A DNA stretch of 64,000 bases from assembly GCA_963576565.1 (NCBI GenBank), contig OY755047.1, forward strand, positions 3,490,431 through 3,554,430, written 5' to 3'. Below are positions 54,877 through 64,000 of the stretch, piece after piece. This DNA comes from Aspidapion aeneum. Taxonomy: Eukaryota; Arthropoda; Insecta; Coleoptera; Brentidae. Each line of letters begins with the position of its first letter. Position 1 is the first letter of the stretch. The translations under genes and the position numbers were made by a program. The notes beneath the pieces were generated by a model. The model saw nothing but the letters and a program-made list of their open reading frames with translations, searched no databases and was not told the DNA's origin.

Positions 54877-55068
54877 CAGTGGCGTATATAAGGGGGGGGC
54901 CTGGGGGGCCCGGGCCCCCACTGAAGCAAAGATTTTTTTAGATATTTTCCACATATTTCATGAATACAAACATAAAATAGCATAAAATACGGCCTCATGT
55001 GGTCTCGCCCCCCCCCCCGAAACTGTCTCGGGCCCCCCCCCCGAATCTTTTTTCTATATACGCCACTG
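54877..55068. mobile_element. hAT-type MITE, family B copy 3
   Basis: Ends CAGTGGCGTATATAAGG and TATATACGCCACTG; exact 8-bp duplication GGAGTTTA (54869-54876 and 55069-55076). Long G- and C-runs just inside the ends are complementary and could extend the hairpin. Confidence 0.95.
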
Positions 55069-55275
55069 GGAGTTTAGGTTACGTAACGTAACCGATAGGT
55101 CAAATTACGTAACGCAGATAGCAAGAAATCAAATCAATGTTGATGCACATGCGCATGCATGGCAATTTATTATAACCCAGTTAAATTACTTTTCGAAATT
55201 AGTTATTTAAGGTAATTGTTTATAAGACAGGTGTATAGTCAAAGCTAAGGTTTGTTATTAGTTTTAGCTAGGTAT

Positions 55276-55452
55276 CAGTAGCGTGTCGTGGATAAAAGGG
55301 CGGGGGGGGGCGAAGACCTTAAAATTACAAACCTTTTTTTTAATAATAACACTATTAATACTATTTTTTCTCAAAGGACGCCAGGGGCGCCAAGCGCAGA
55401 GGGGCGGGGGCGGCGTTCGCCCCCCCTTGGCCCCCTATACGACACGCCACTG
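55276..55452. mobile_element. hAT-type MITE, family C copy 2
   Basis: Ends CAGTAGCGTGTCGTGG and ATACGACACGCCACTG; flanks CTAGGTAT (55268-55275) and CTAAGTAT (55453-55460) match at 7 of 8 positions. Interior in inverse orientation to the copy at 31833. Confidence 0.88.
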
Positions 55453-55599
55453 CTAAGTATATTGAGACGCATGTACTTTATTATAATTTAAAAAATTTAT
55501 AAATTTTGTTATAACCTTGTTAAATTGTTAAAAAGGATAAAGGCTTTTGAAAATAATTAAATTTAAAAGTTACTTAGGAAAGTTAGGGTTACGTAATTT

Positions 55600-56760
55600 T
55601 AGATGCCAAAACGTTACGTTTTTTGATACAGTTCTTTTCTGCGGGTCGCCGAAATTTTTCGAAAACATATTTTCAAAAACAAAGTTTTTCAAAAAACATT
55701 TTTTTTGAACGGAAAGTTTTGTGACAAAAAAAAGTAATTTTTTTGAGACTTTTTTAAAAAATGCTATTTCAGAAAAATGTCTTTTTGAAAAATTGTAGGT
55801 CTGCCAAAAATAATTCAATAATTTGTTTTTAAAAAGTAATTTTTCGAAAAAACATAAATTTAAAAAAATATATTTTTTTACTTTTTCTCGAAAATGTTTT
55901 TAAAAATAGGTTTTTTTAAAACAAAATTCAAATGCATGTTTCAGAAAAAATAGTGTTTTAAAAAAAATTCATTTTTGAAAAATTGTAGGTCCGAATGAAA
56001 ATCATTCAATAATTTCTTTTTAAAAAGTAATTTGTCGAAAAAACTCGAATTTGAAAATATGTTTTAAAAAACTAATTTTAAAAAATATTTTGTTCTTAAA
56101 AATTCGTTTGGCAAAAATGTTTTTTAAAATAACTTTTTTAAAACATTTATTTAAATGCCCGTTTTTTTTCGAAAAAAAAAATCGAAAGGAGAGTTTTTTG
56201 ATAAAAAGGTTAAAAAAAATTAATTTTTTTGAAAAAAAAACATTTTTAAAAACAAAGTGTAGCTCCGAAAAAAAATCATTCAATAATTTCTTATATAAAA
56301 TATTAAAAATAATTATTCGAAAAAACTTAAATTTAAAAAAATGTTTTAAAAAACTAATTTAAAAAAAGATTTATTTTTAACTTTTTTTTTGAAAAATTTG
56401 TTTGTTAAAAATGTTTTTAAAAATAAGTTTTATTCAAACATTTTTCCAAATGCACGTTTTTTAAAACAAAATTATATTTTTGAGAAAAAATATTTTTTTA
56501 AAAATAGTTTCAAAAAAAAAATTATTTTCAAAAACCAACTTTCGAAAAAACGTGAATTTAAAAAAATATCCTAAAAGACTAATTTGAAAAATACTTTTTT
56601 TGAAAAAAACATCAAAAAAGTCGTTCGACGAAAATTTTGTTGAAAATAAGTTTTTTAAAACAAAAAATTCTTATTATTATTGTATTTCCAAAAAGTTGTT
56701 TTTTTAAAAATCTTTTTTTTGAAAACTATATTTTTGAAAAAATTTCCGCGACCCATTGTA
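55600..56760. repeat. Low-complexity A/T tract with a long imperfect period
   Basis: Over 1.1 kb built from TTTTTGAAAAA, TTTTAAAAAA and TTCGAAAAA words. A marker block (TTGTAGGTC..AAA..ATTCAATAATTT..TTTTTAAAAAGTAA) recurs near 55792, 55982 and 56262, so there is a diverged 190-280-bp repeat beneath the low complexity. Lys/Phe-rich frames on both strands are artefacts of composition. Confidence 0.7.
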
Positions 56761-57114
56761 TACTATAGGTAACTATCAATTTTTGTTAAAAAATATTTGC
56801 AAAACTTGTTAAAATTTTTCAAATTTTTTGAAAAATTAATTGCCCCACAGGGTACAAAAACGTGTAAAAAAAGTTTATTTATAATAAAAAAGTGAATGTC
56901 CAAAATATTTGTTATATAAATATTTTTAGAATAAACAAAATATAAAAATATACCTATCTACCATCTGAATGTTTAGTAACTACAAATAAAAACCAAAATA
57001 TAAATTTTCTTAATGGTAGAATATTACTAAATGTTAGAAAACCTTTAATAAATTTTAACAAATTAAAATCTATAGATGTAAAAAAAGCTATTAATTGTTA
57101 ACAAATATTATATA
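56761..57114. other. Unassigned AT-rich sequence
   Basis: No feature supported. Confidence 0.45.
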
Positions 57115-58919
57115 CAGTGAAACCTCTCCTTGCGCACACCTCTATTAAGCGGACACTCCCGTTAGGCGGACAAATTTGTTGAAACCAAGCTTTTTCCGGA
57201 CGCGGACAATTTTCTTTTGGTTAAAAAATTCTGAAATCTCCCTTAACCGGACGCGAACCTTTGACAACGAGACGGAGCGCTGCACGAATGGGCATAAATA
57301 TTATGTAGTATGTTGGCAATAACGCACTCTGCAGCCGGGGAATTACCTCTTTCCGTTTTAATGCGAAGACTAAATACTTCTATCGTATTTACAACATATT
57401 TTATTCGACGGGACTGCTGGGTTATATTTTTATTGTTCAGTTGGGTAGTAATAGATCTGTTTCAAATAGCCCCTAGTAAAAAACTTCTTAGTTTACGTAA
57501 AAAAATGGAAGTTGTTAACGTTTCGGAGAACATTTAGCAGCACGAAAAATCGCTGAAAATTTTAATATCGGAAAAACTCAAGCAGCGGAAATTGTTAATA
57601 AATATACAGGGTGTTCGCCACATGAACCGTCAAAATTTTTTGGGATATTGTTAGGGTCATTTGCTACCTTTTCAACCTTGGAACTTGGGTCCTTAGAGTC
57701 ACGGCTAAAGAGATATGAATTTTTTTAATTTTTTTCTCAACTTACCCAAAATCCCACCTTTAAACCCTCGTAAGCTTTTTATTAATGTCTGGAAAACCAC
57801 CATTTTTTTAAATAATTCTGTAATCTTATGCTACTTCAACTAATTAATAGATTTGTTAAAATTTATGTACCAAAGGTTTTTTATTGAAGAACATTAGTGA
57901 TTTTATGAAAGAAAATCAATTTTAAAATTAAAAATCAAAAAAAGTATCTACAATTGAGAACTTCATTTTCTTTTAAAAACTTCTTTAGTTGATTACCTTT
58001 CTAACGGTATGCTACACATTGATAAAAAAACACATTTCTGCTTTAAAATACGGATATTCCGTCAGAAGGGCGAGACTCGTTCGGAATTGGTAAGAAAAAC
58101 AATTTGATGTTTATGATCGTTTACCTACTTAAACAAAAGTTAAACTTTTAATAATAATGTATTGTATTCTTTATTTATAAATTTTGTTAAAAACGATCAT
58201 AAACATTAAATTATAAACATTTCTGCTTTAAAATACGGATATTCTGTCAGAAGGGCGAGACTCGTTCGGAATTGGTAAGAAAAACAATTTGATGTTTATG
58301 ATCGTTTACCTACTTAAACAAAAGTTAAACTTTTAATAATAATGTATTGTATTCTTTATTTATACATTTTGTTAGAAACGATCATAAACATCAAATTGTT
58401 TTTCTTATCAAGTCCGAACGATTATTGCCCGTCTCACAGAATATCCGTATTTCAAAGCAGAATTGTTTTTTTAAATCTGTGTCGATACTTTTTTTAATTT
58501 TGAAATTGATTTTCTTTCACAAAATCACTAATGTTCTTCAATAAAAAACCTCGTATGTCCCTTTGGTACATAAATCTTAACAAATCTATTTATTAGTTGA
58601 AGTAGAATAAGATTACAGAATTATAAAAAAAAAATGGTGCTTTTCCAGACATTAATAAAAAGCTTACAAAGGTATCAAGGTGGGATTTTGGGTAATTTGA
58701 AAAAAAAAATTAAAAAATTCATATCTCTTTAGCCGTGACTCTAAGGACCCAAGTTCCAAGGTTGAAAAGGTAGCAAATGACTCTAACAATATCCCAAAAA
58801 ATTTTGACGGTTCATGTGCCGAACACCCTGTATAATAAAACTTCACAGTTCTCTCTCATAAGCGGACACCTCCAATAAGCGGACAAACCGTGAGTGTCCG
58901 CTTATAGGAGGTTTCACTG
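57115..58919 (+). mobile_element. pogo/Tigger-like element with nested insertion
   Basis: Ends CAGTGAAACCTCTCCTTGCG and ATAGGAGGTTTCACTG with internal GCGGACA repeats; TA flanks both sides (57113-57114, 58920-58921). The left part contains RKKMEVVNVSEN and, in another frame, AARKIAENFNIGKTQAAEIV, the CENP-B/pogo N-terminal helix-turn-helix. The DDE domain is deleted. A second TA-type element (57607-58830) is inserted immediately after this motif, leaving about 580 bp of pogo-like sequence. Confidence 0.85.
57607..58830. mobile_element. TA-type long-TIR element, complete, nested in the pogo-like element
   Basis: Starts CAGGGTGTTCGCCACATGAA and ends TTCATGTGCCGAACACCCTG; TA at 57605-57606 and 58831-58832. 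Inverted arms extend several hundred bases (ACCTTTTCAACCTTGG with CCAAGGTTGAAAAGGT). The centre contains a duplicated block (AAATACGGATATTC.GTCAGAAGGGCGAG at 58050 and 58230). Non-coding. A truncated relative lies at 12450-13211. Confidence 0.9.
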
Positions 58920-58921
58920 TA

Positions 58922-59409
58922 CTTAGATAAACATATCTATTGTACTAGTCAAGTTTACATCTATTTGTTAAATAATTCTTTTTGTTTTTAATTTTTGATA
59001 AATGTTATTTTATAATTTATATAATATTAGGTAGGTACCTACTCAAATAGAAAATGTTTTATAAAATATTTTATTTTATCTCCAATTTTGGGATTTCTGA
59101 CTAGGGATTTTTTGTCATATATTTAAGTAGATTTTTTTTGATAATTAAAATCTTGAATACAAACTATGGTTTCATTTTTATTTACCCCTTTAATACCTAT
59201 ACAAAGTGTATTTTTAAACAGTGGCGGCTGTTGACGTTATAAATTGGGGGAGGGGGGCAGAAATTTATATTGCACGGAAAAGGAGATAAAAAACTTACCT
59301 AAACAATTTTATTTTAGCATTTTACAAACAAGCAGCTACTTGGTGTAGTTTTTAGTTTATTTTTTTATAGTCTATTCGCCATTCTTTTCCATGCGCAAAG
59401 TGCTTGGAT
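58922..59409. other. Unassigned sequence with a lone hAT-like end
   Basis: CAGTGGCGGCTGTTGACG at 59219 is like a hAT left end, followed by a G-run, but no right end pairs with it. Confidence 0.4.
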
Positions 59410-59621
59410 TAGCACCAATTTTCGAAATAAAATTTAATTGTCCAAATATAACACAGAGTAGAAAGTTTTTTTCGATAAGGCTTGGTTTTTAAAAAAATTG
59501 GTAAAATACATGATAACAATAATACTTTTTTTTGTGAATAAAATAAAAATCACCAAATATGCGTATATTCTTTGAGTGTTGTCCGTTGACAAAAACCACT
59601 AGAAATATATCGTTGTTAAGA

Positions 59622-59810
59622 TACAGTCGAACCTCTCTAACTCGAACCTCTATAACTCGAACCTCTCTATAACTCGAACCTTTTAAGTGGTCCCTGCACT
59701 TTTTATATGTATTTTAATCTATTTAACTCAAATTTCTGTAACTCGAACTCTCCATAACTCGAACTGTTTTGGTGATCCCTTTAAGTTCGAGTTATAGAAG
59801 TTCGACTGTA
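59622..59810. mobile_element. pogo-like MITE (ACTCGAACCTCT type)
   Basis: The sequence TACAGTCGAACCTCTCTAAC on the left and TATAGAAGTTCGACTGTA on the right are inverted ends with TA at each border. Internally CTCGAACCTCTATAA recurs several times. About 190 bp, non-coding. TA duplication and TIR style fit the pogo group of Tc1/mariner. Confidence 0.85.
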
Positions 59811-60143
59811 ATTTTATTTTCAACAACACACAGTTAAACAAAATTTTTTAGAAAGCTTAGTTTTTAAGAAAATTGAATAAAACAAAAAAAAATTATTAAA
59901 AAAAAATAAACTCAATATGCGGACGCTCCTGGAGTGTCAATAATAGCTTTAATAAAATTTTGTGATACGCTGTTTATAAAAACATTTTATTTTCTCTAAG
60001 AGAGATGTTTTAACATTTTTCCCTAAAATGCTTAGTTTTTTTGAAAACTAAATAAAACCTTAAAAAACACATTTTTTTTTCGTGATTTTAAAATATAACC
60101 CCAATTTATGGATGCCAATTAACTGCTAACGGCGGACTTGGCC

Positions 60144-60344
60144 CAAGCGCGGATTTGAGGGGGGGGGGGGGGGTAACGGGGTAATTACCCCCTCTGGAAA
60201 GAAAAATTTGCACTTTTTCCTAATAAAATAAGGGAAAACCAGAGAATTACCCCCCCCCCCCTAGAAAACAAAAATTCTATTACAAAAAAAAATTCGTCGA
60301 CTATTAACCCCCCCCCCCTAGATTTTGTCCGAGATCCGCGCTTG
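60144..60344. mobile_element. hAT-type MITE, family D copy 2
   Basis: Ends CAAGCGCGGATTTGAGGG and GAGATCCGCGCTTG with exact 8-bp duplication ACTTGGCC (60136-60143 and 60345-60352). The host palindromic element has a single site at the equivalent point. Three internal C-runs. Confidence 0.94.
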
Positions 60345-60988
60345 ACTTGGCCCACCTCTGTGATACATCGTTTAAAATATAATTAAATTTTCTACAATAA
60401 AGTCGATTATATACTTTCTGTAAAATGCTTACCTTTTGACAAAATGACATAGAACTGAATAATTTCGGTTTATTTTGCTTATAGTGTATGGAAATACATA
60501 GGAAATGGGTGTACTGCTAACACTTCAGGGTTCGTGTCCCAGCAAGAGTACTACCCAGATAACTCAATGATGACTTATTTTATCGGCTATTAGGTGGTAT
60601 TTGTTTTATGTTATTACAGATTTTCTCACAAATAAGCACTTTCAAAGTTAAAGGCCACTAAATAAAAAAATTGGTCAAAATCCAAAATGGCGGCGAAATG
60701 TTTAGTGTCATAACTCAAAAATTATTCGTCTGACAAAAAAACGTACACCAGCGTTTTTGTAAAAAATTTTATTGTGTTCAACTTTTGACTAAATTTTTTT
60801 TCTAAAATGTACAGAGACTATGCAGTTAAAAAAAAAACTTTTTGTGCACCTTTTTAATCCCCCCCCCCCACCCCAAGGTCGAAAGCTCAAATTTTTTTTA
60901 GGACTCCAATTTGAACAACATAATGTCAAACTCTCGACTACACCACCTTTTGCATCCTAGAGGTCTTTTTTTCGCTCTAATGACTGGC

Positions 60989-61216
60989 CTATAATAACAA
61001 CTGAAAAAAGTTATTAATTATAGCACTTAATTTAATAATAAAAAAATATTTATTAAAAAAAAAGATAAAGATTTTTGGTATAAGCTGTGGCGCCATCTTG
61101 TATACAGTCCGTTGACTCGTGTTCACAGATTAAAAGTAAATAAATCCAGTGGGCAAACTTTTACAGCTTCTCGCACTATCTTCAACAAAGATAGAAAGAG
61201 GGAACTCCGGTTAGTC
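60989..61216. other. Unassigned sequence
   Basis: Nothing recognised. Confidence 0.4.
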
Positions 61217-61224
61217 GCCTGATT

Positions 61225-62045
61225 GGGTAGGGGACAATTCGCCGCGGCCGATTCGCCGCAGCCTATTTGCTGCGGGACAATTCGCCGCGGGACAATTCGC
61301 CGAGAGATTTTTTATTTTACAATGTTAAACAGTTTTATTTAGCTTGACTTCATATATATTTGTTTGATCATAACTTTTTTGAAACTTTTTTAGTTGTATA
61401 GTTATATTTCCAACAATTTTTTTATTAGAAAAATTAATAAAATGGCGGATCCAAAATGTCCGATTTTCCCATTTCTGAACCGATTTGCATCAAACTCGGA
61501 ACTTTGAGATCTTTCAGGTCGCTGATTTTTATTTTTAACTTAATTTTAAAAAATCAGTTTATATGCAAGAAAGTGGGCCTTTGTGGAACTGCCATTTTGA
61601 TTCTTTAAAATTTAAGTTAAAAATAATAATCAGCGACCTGAAAGATCTCAAAGTTCCGAGTTGCATAATCGGTTCATAAATGGAAAAATCCGCCATTTTT
61701 GATCCGCCAATTTAATTTTTTTAAATTTAAGTCAAAAATTGTATTAAGTTACCTTAAGCGCCGCGATGATTCAAGTTTGAGGCAAATCGGTTCATACATA
61801 GGAAAATCCGCCATTTTATTTACTTTTCTAATAAAAAAAATGTAGAATTGTATTATACTAACCACCAAATAACTAGTTGGAAAAGTTTGAAAAAGTTATG
61901 ATCAAACAAATAAACAAATATATTATATGAAGTCAAGCTAAATAAAACTGTTTAAACAATTGCCAATGGTAATATCATAAAACAAAAAATCACACGGCGA
62001 ATTGTCCCCGCGGCGAATCGGCGGCGGCGAATTGTCCCATCCCCT
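61225..62045. mobile_element. 821-bp element with CGCCG-rich ends and 8-bp duplication
   Basis: Starts GGGTAGGGGACAATTCGCCG and ends CGGCGAATTGTCCCATCCCCT. Exact 8-bp duplication GCCTGATT (61217-61224 and 62046-62053). GACAATTCGCCGCGG repeats three times at the left end and twice inverted at the right. Next come inverted arms with AAACAGTTTTATTTAGCTTG, and in the centre a further inverted pair (AACTTTGAGATCTTTCAGGT with ACCTGAAAGATCTCAAAGTT). No transposase. An 8-bp duplication allows hAT or P-type; the ends are not CAG...CTG. Confidence 0.9.
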
Positions 62046-62690
62046 GCCTGATTTTCGCACAAATTAAGAAGAGAAAGCACTAGTGAGCAACGACTAAAAA
62101 AACCTTGCTACGGGCCCATCCTTTCTCAGAAAAAATTAATCGAAGCATCTATCGCATATAAGCAAAACAGAAACGGATAGAATCCGGATGAGTTGCTTCG
62201 ACCAAACGAGCAGTCCCACAAAAAACAATGGCAAAGTCATCCTAGATCTATTTTTATCTTTCTTCGCTAACAAGTAAAAAAGAGATGTATAGATTCCGAA
62301 TGGGTTGTTTTGGCAAAACAATTAATCACAGATTAAAATGAAGCGGGACCAGTGCTCAAACTCTCACACCTCCTGCCACTTCTGGACTCCTGTCACAGAG
62401 CATTCTACGTTCGGTTCATTTTCGCGGTCAAAACTCGCGAGGACGAGGACGCACGAGGCTGTGGTCAGTCCTCCGACCTTCTGAGGACTTCTGCGAGCCG
62501 CGTACTGAAAGCAGAAATGGTCGCGAGAGTCGCGGTTCGTTCGCAGCATCCGCGAGATGGGCATCTGGACCAAGATTCGTGCGGTGGTGCCGGATTGCTC
62601 AAATCGAAAGCAGTTTCCCTAGATTACAATCATGGTCCCTTAGAATAGATTAGAGTCCCTCTATGTTGACATATTTGGATATATACAGGG
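62046..62690. other. Unassigned, including a GC-rich patch
   Basis: 62125-62335 contains two diverged copies of a ~110-bp block (TAGAATCCGGATGAGTTGCT and TAGATTCCGAATGGGTTGTT). 62350-62620 is markedly GC-rich (GCGAGGACGAGGACGCACG) and has long open frames without a recognisable domain. Origin unknown. Confidence 0.45.
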
Positions 62691-63452
62691 TGTTTCCTAA
62701 AAATTGGTAAAAAATTCGTGGTGTAATTCCTGGAGTATTTTCATGAAAAAAAATTCCTAGAAACATTTGTCGAAAAATGGTTCCTAAGGGAGCTGCGCCC
62801 CTTTAAAAAGCGCACCCTGAAGACTGTTTTTCCCTTCGAGTAATAAGACATTACATTTTTATTACTCTAAGGTTTTTCCTCAATATTTCCGAAACCCTAC
62901 ATGCAAAATCATGAAATTTGGTACAGTCGGGGACTTAATAAATGGCCTCTGCCGTTTTCAGAAGAGCTTGGATAATAATCCCAATACCGGCCGGATATCG
63001 TGGCGCGTCGTTCAACACATATAATTTATTCGCATTCCTGGGTTCAATCATGAAAAATTTCTCTTCGGTCTGTATTCCGTTTAAATGTTCGGTTAAAAAA
63101 ATACACATAATTGCGGAAAAAATTAGCTTTGGTCTATAGTCCGTTTGAATGTTCGGTTAAAAAAATACACATAATAATGATTTTTCAGGATTTTAATTTA
63201 TTGTTATGTTTTTTATTACATACTTACATAGAGAAACACAAATGCAACATGTTTGTATTTTTAGCTATTTTTAAAATGGTAGGTTTTTAAAGTGTAAAGC
63301 TAAAAAAAATAAATACAAGCAAAAATTGGTTATTTGACTAAGGGCGATTCGAAAACAGCTGTGATGACGGCCTTTACTTTAAGATTTGAATTGTTGTAAA
63401 TGTGTAACTACCCCGACTTCTGGACGCACAAGAACACTATTTTTGGGGGTGG
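62691..63452. other. Probable TA-type element left end and unassigned DNA
   Basis: TACAGGGTGTTTCCTAAAAA at 62687-62706 looks like a TA-type element start; no matching right end. A ~50-bp block (TCCGTTTAAATGTTCGGTTA) is duplicated at 63077 and 63139. Confidence 0.4.
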
Positions 63453-64000
63453 GTCCAGTCATTATAGAATTTTAGCTTGCAAAAATAAACTTGACTTTTC
63501 GACCTTGGGGGCGGCCGGCTCCCCCCTCCATCTTGGATTTAGTGTGCATAAAAAGGGTATTTTTAAAATTATTTGGTTACTGTACATTTTAGAAAAAAAG
63601 TTTTAAACAAAAGTTGAAGACAAAAAATTTCCTACAAAAACACTTTTGCATGTTTATTTGTCAGACGAATGGTTTTTGAGTTAATGGCTAAATATTTCGC
63701 CGCAATTTTGGATTTTGACCAATTTTGATTTTTAATGGAATATAACTTCAAAACTGCTTATTTTTGAGAAAATCTGTAATAACATAAAATAAAGAACAAC
63801 TTAAAACGAGACACCACTAAGTTCTCTGGGTAGTACTTTTGCTGAGATACTAACCGTGAAGTATTAGCAGTACAACCGTTTCCTATGTATTTCCATAGTA
63901 TATGCAAAATAAACCGAAATTATTCAGTTTCATGTCATTTTCTCAAAAGCTAAGCATTTTACAGAAATTAATTAATTAACTTTATTGTAGAAAATTAAAT
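63453..64000. mobile_element. Large palindromic element, copy 3 (left arm, runs out of window)
   Basis: Starts GTCCAGTCATTATAGAATTT as at 39677. Its arm is the reverse complement of the right arm of copy 2, with AGACGAATGGTTTTTGAGTT, GATTTTGACCAATTTTGA, CTGGGTAGTACTTTTGCTGA and TTTCCTATGTATTTCCATAG. It continues past 64000. Confidence 0.82.

Larger units (their letters stand above)
59410..60988. mobile_element. Large palindromic element, copy 2 (right arm only)
   Basis: Matches the right half of 39677-41345 and extends to TCTAATGACTGGCC at 60988. Landmarks: TATGCGGACGCTCCTGGAGT (59920), GGAAATGGGTGTACTGCTAA (60502), TCCAAAATGGCGGCGAAATG (60679). The left arm is absent. Two MITEs are nested in it. 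Confidence 0.82.

Noticed and set aside
56020..56574. Phe/Lys-rich frames on both strands
   Set aside because: Composition artefacts of the TTTTTGAAAAA low-complexity tract.
59219..59300. A complete hAT element starting CAGTGGCGGCTG
   Set aside because: No right terminus with a matching octamer was found, so only a lone end is noted.

Overview
The window is a transposon-rich stretch of an arthropod, probably insect, nuclear genome. The evidence is one split gene with canonical GT-AG introns, many decayed non-LTR retrotransposons, mariner, pogo-like and hAT-like DNA transposons, and an AT-rich, repeat-laden background. I cannot name the species. The mobile elements would fit a large beetle-type genome, but that is inference.

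The only ordinary cellular gene I can support runs left to right and encodes a Kv-channel-interacting protein (KChIP/KCNIP), a neuronal calcium sensor with EF-hands. Four coding exons are visible: 2327-2518, 27523-27596, 51730-51942 and 54049-54159 (ending in TGA). Their phases join cleanly and together give about 195 residues with a degenerate EF1 and canonical EF2, EF3 and EF4. The N-terminal exon(s) and the promoter lie upstream, in the first 2.3 kb or outside the window. The introns are about 25.0, 24.1 and 2.1 kb, so about 1% of the window is coding.

Region by region. 1-2.3 kb: unassigned sequence plus a degenerate short-motif tract. 2.5-27.5 kb (intron A): hAT-type MITEs, RTE/BovB-like retrotransposon pieces, a terminal-hairpin element with a TCTG microsatellite, foldback elements, repeats carrying a TGACGTCA palindrome, and a 3.4 kb array of a 17-bp minisatellite between a 168-bp satellite piece and a reverse-transcriptase fragment. 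27.6-51.7 kb (intron B): a TA-flanked long-TIR element 19 bp from the splice donor with a hAT nested in it, two more hAT elements, a mariner pseudogene split by a MITE, a 168-bp satellite array, two RTE copies (one holding a solo LTR), a 1.7 kb palindromic element, a transposon-associated pseudogene with a conserved arthropod domain, and a ~0.83 kb tandem repeat holding a 647-bp palindrome with 9-bp target duplications and a 37-bp hairpin insertion. 51.9-54.0 kb (intron C): a ~780-bp tandem repeat that runs almost to the last exon. 54.2-64 kb: inferred 3'UTR, then MITEs, a pogo-like element with another element nested in it, palindromic elements, and an 821-bp element with 8-bp target duplications.

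The clearest signal beyond the gene is the density of insertions whose exact target-site duplications can be read directly: at least ten hAT-type with 8 bp, several TA-flanked, one with 9 bp, and one LTR with 4 bp. Two very small perfect-hairpin insertions (37 and 64 bp) are proven by empty sites in neighbouring repeat copies.
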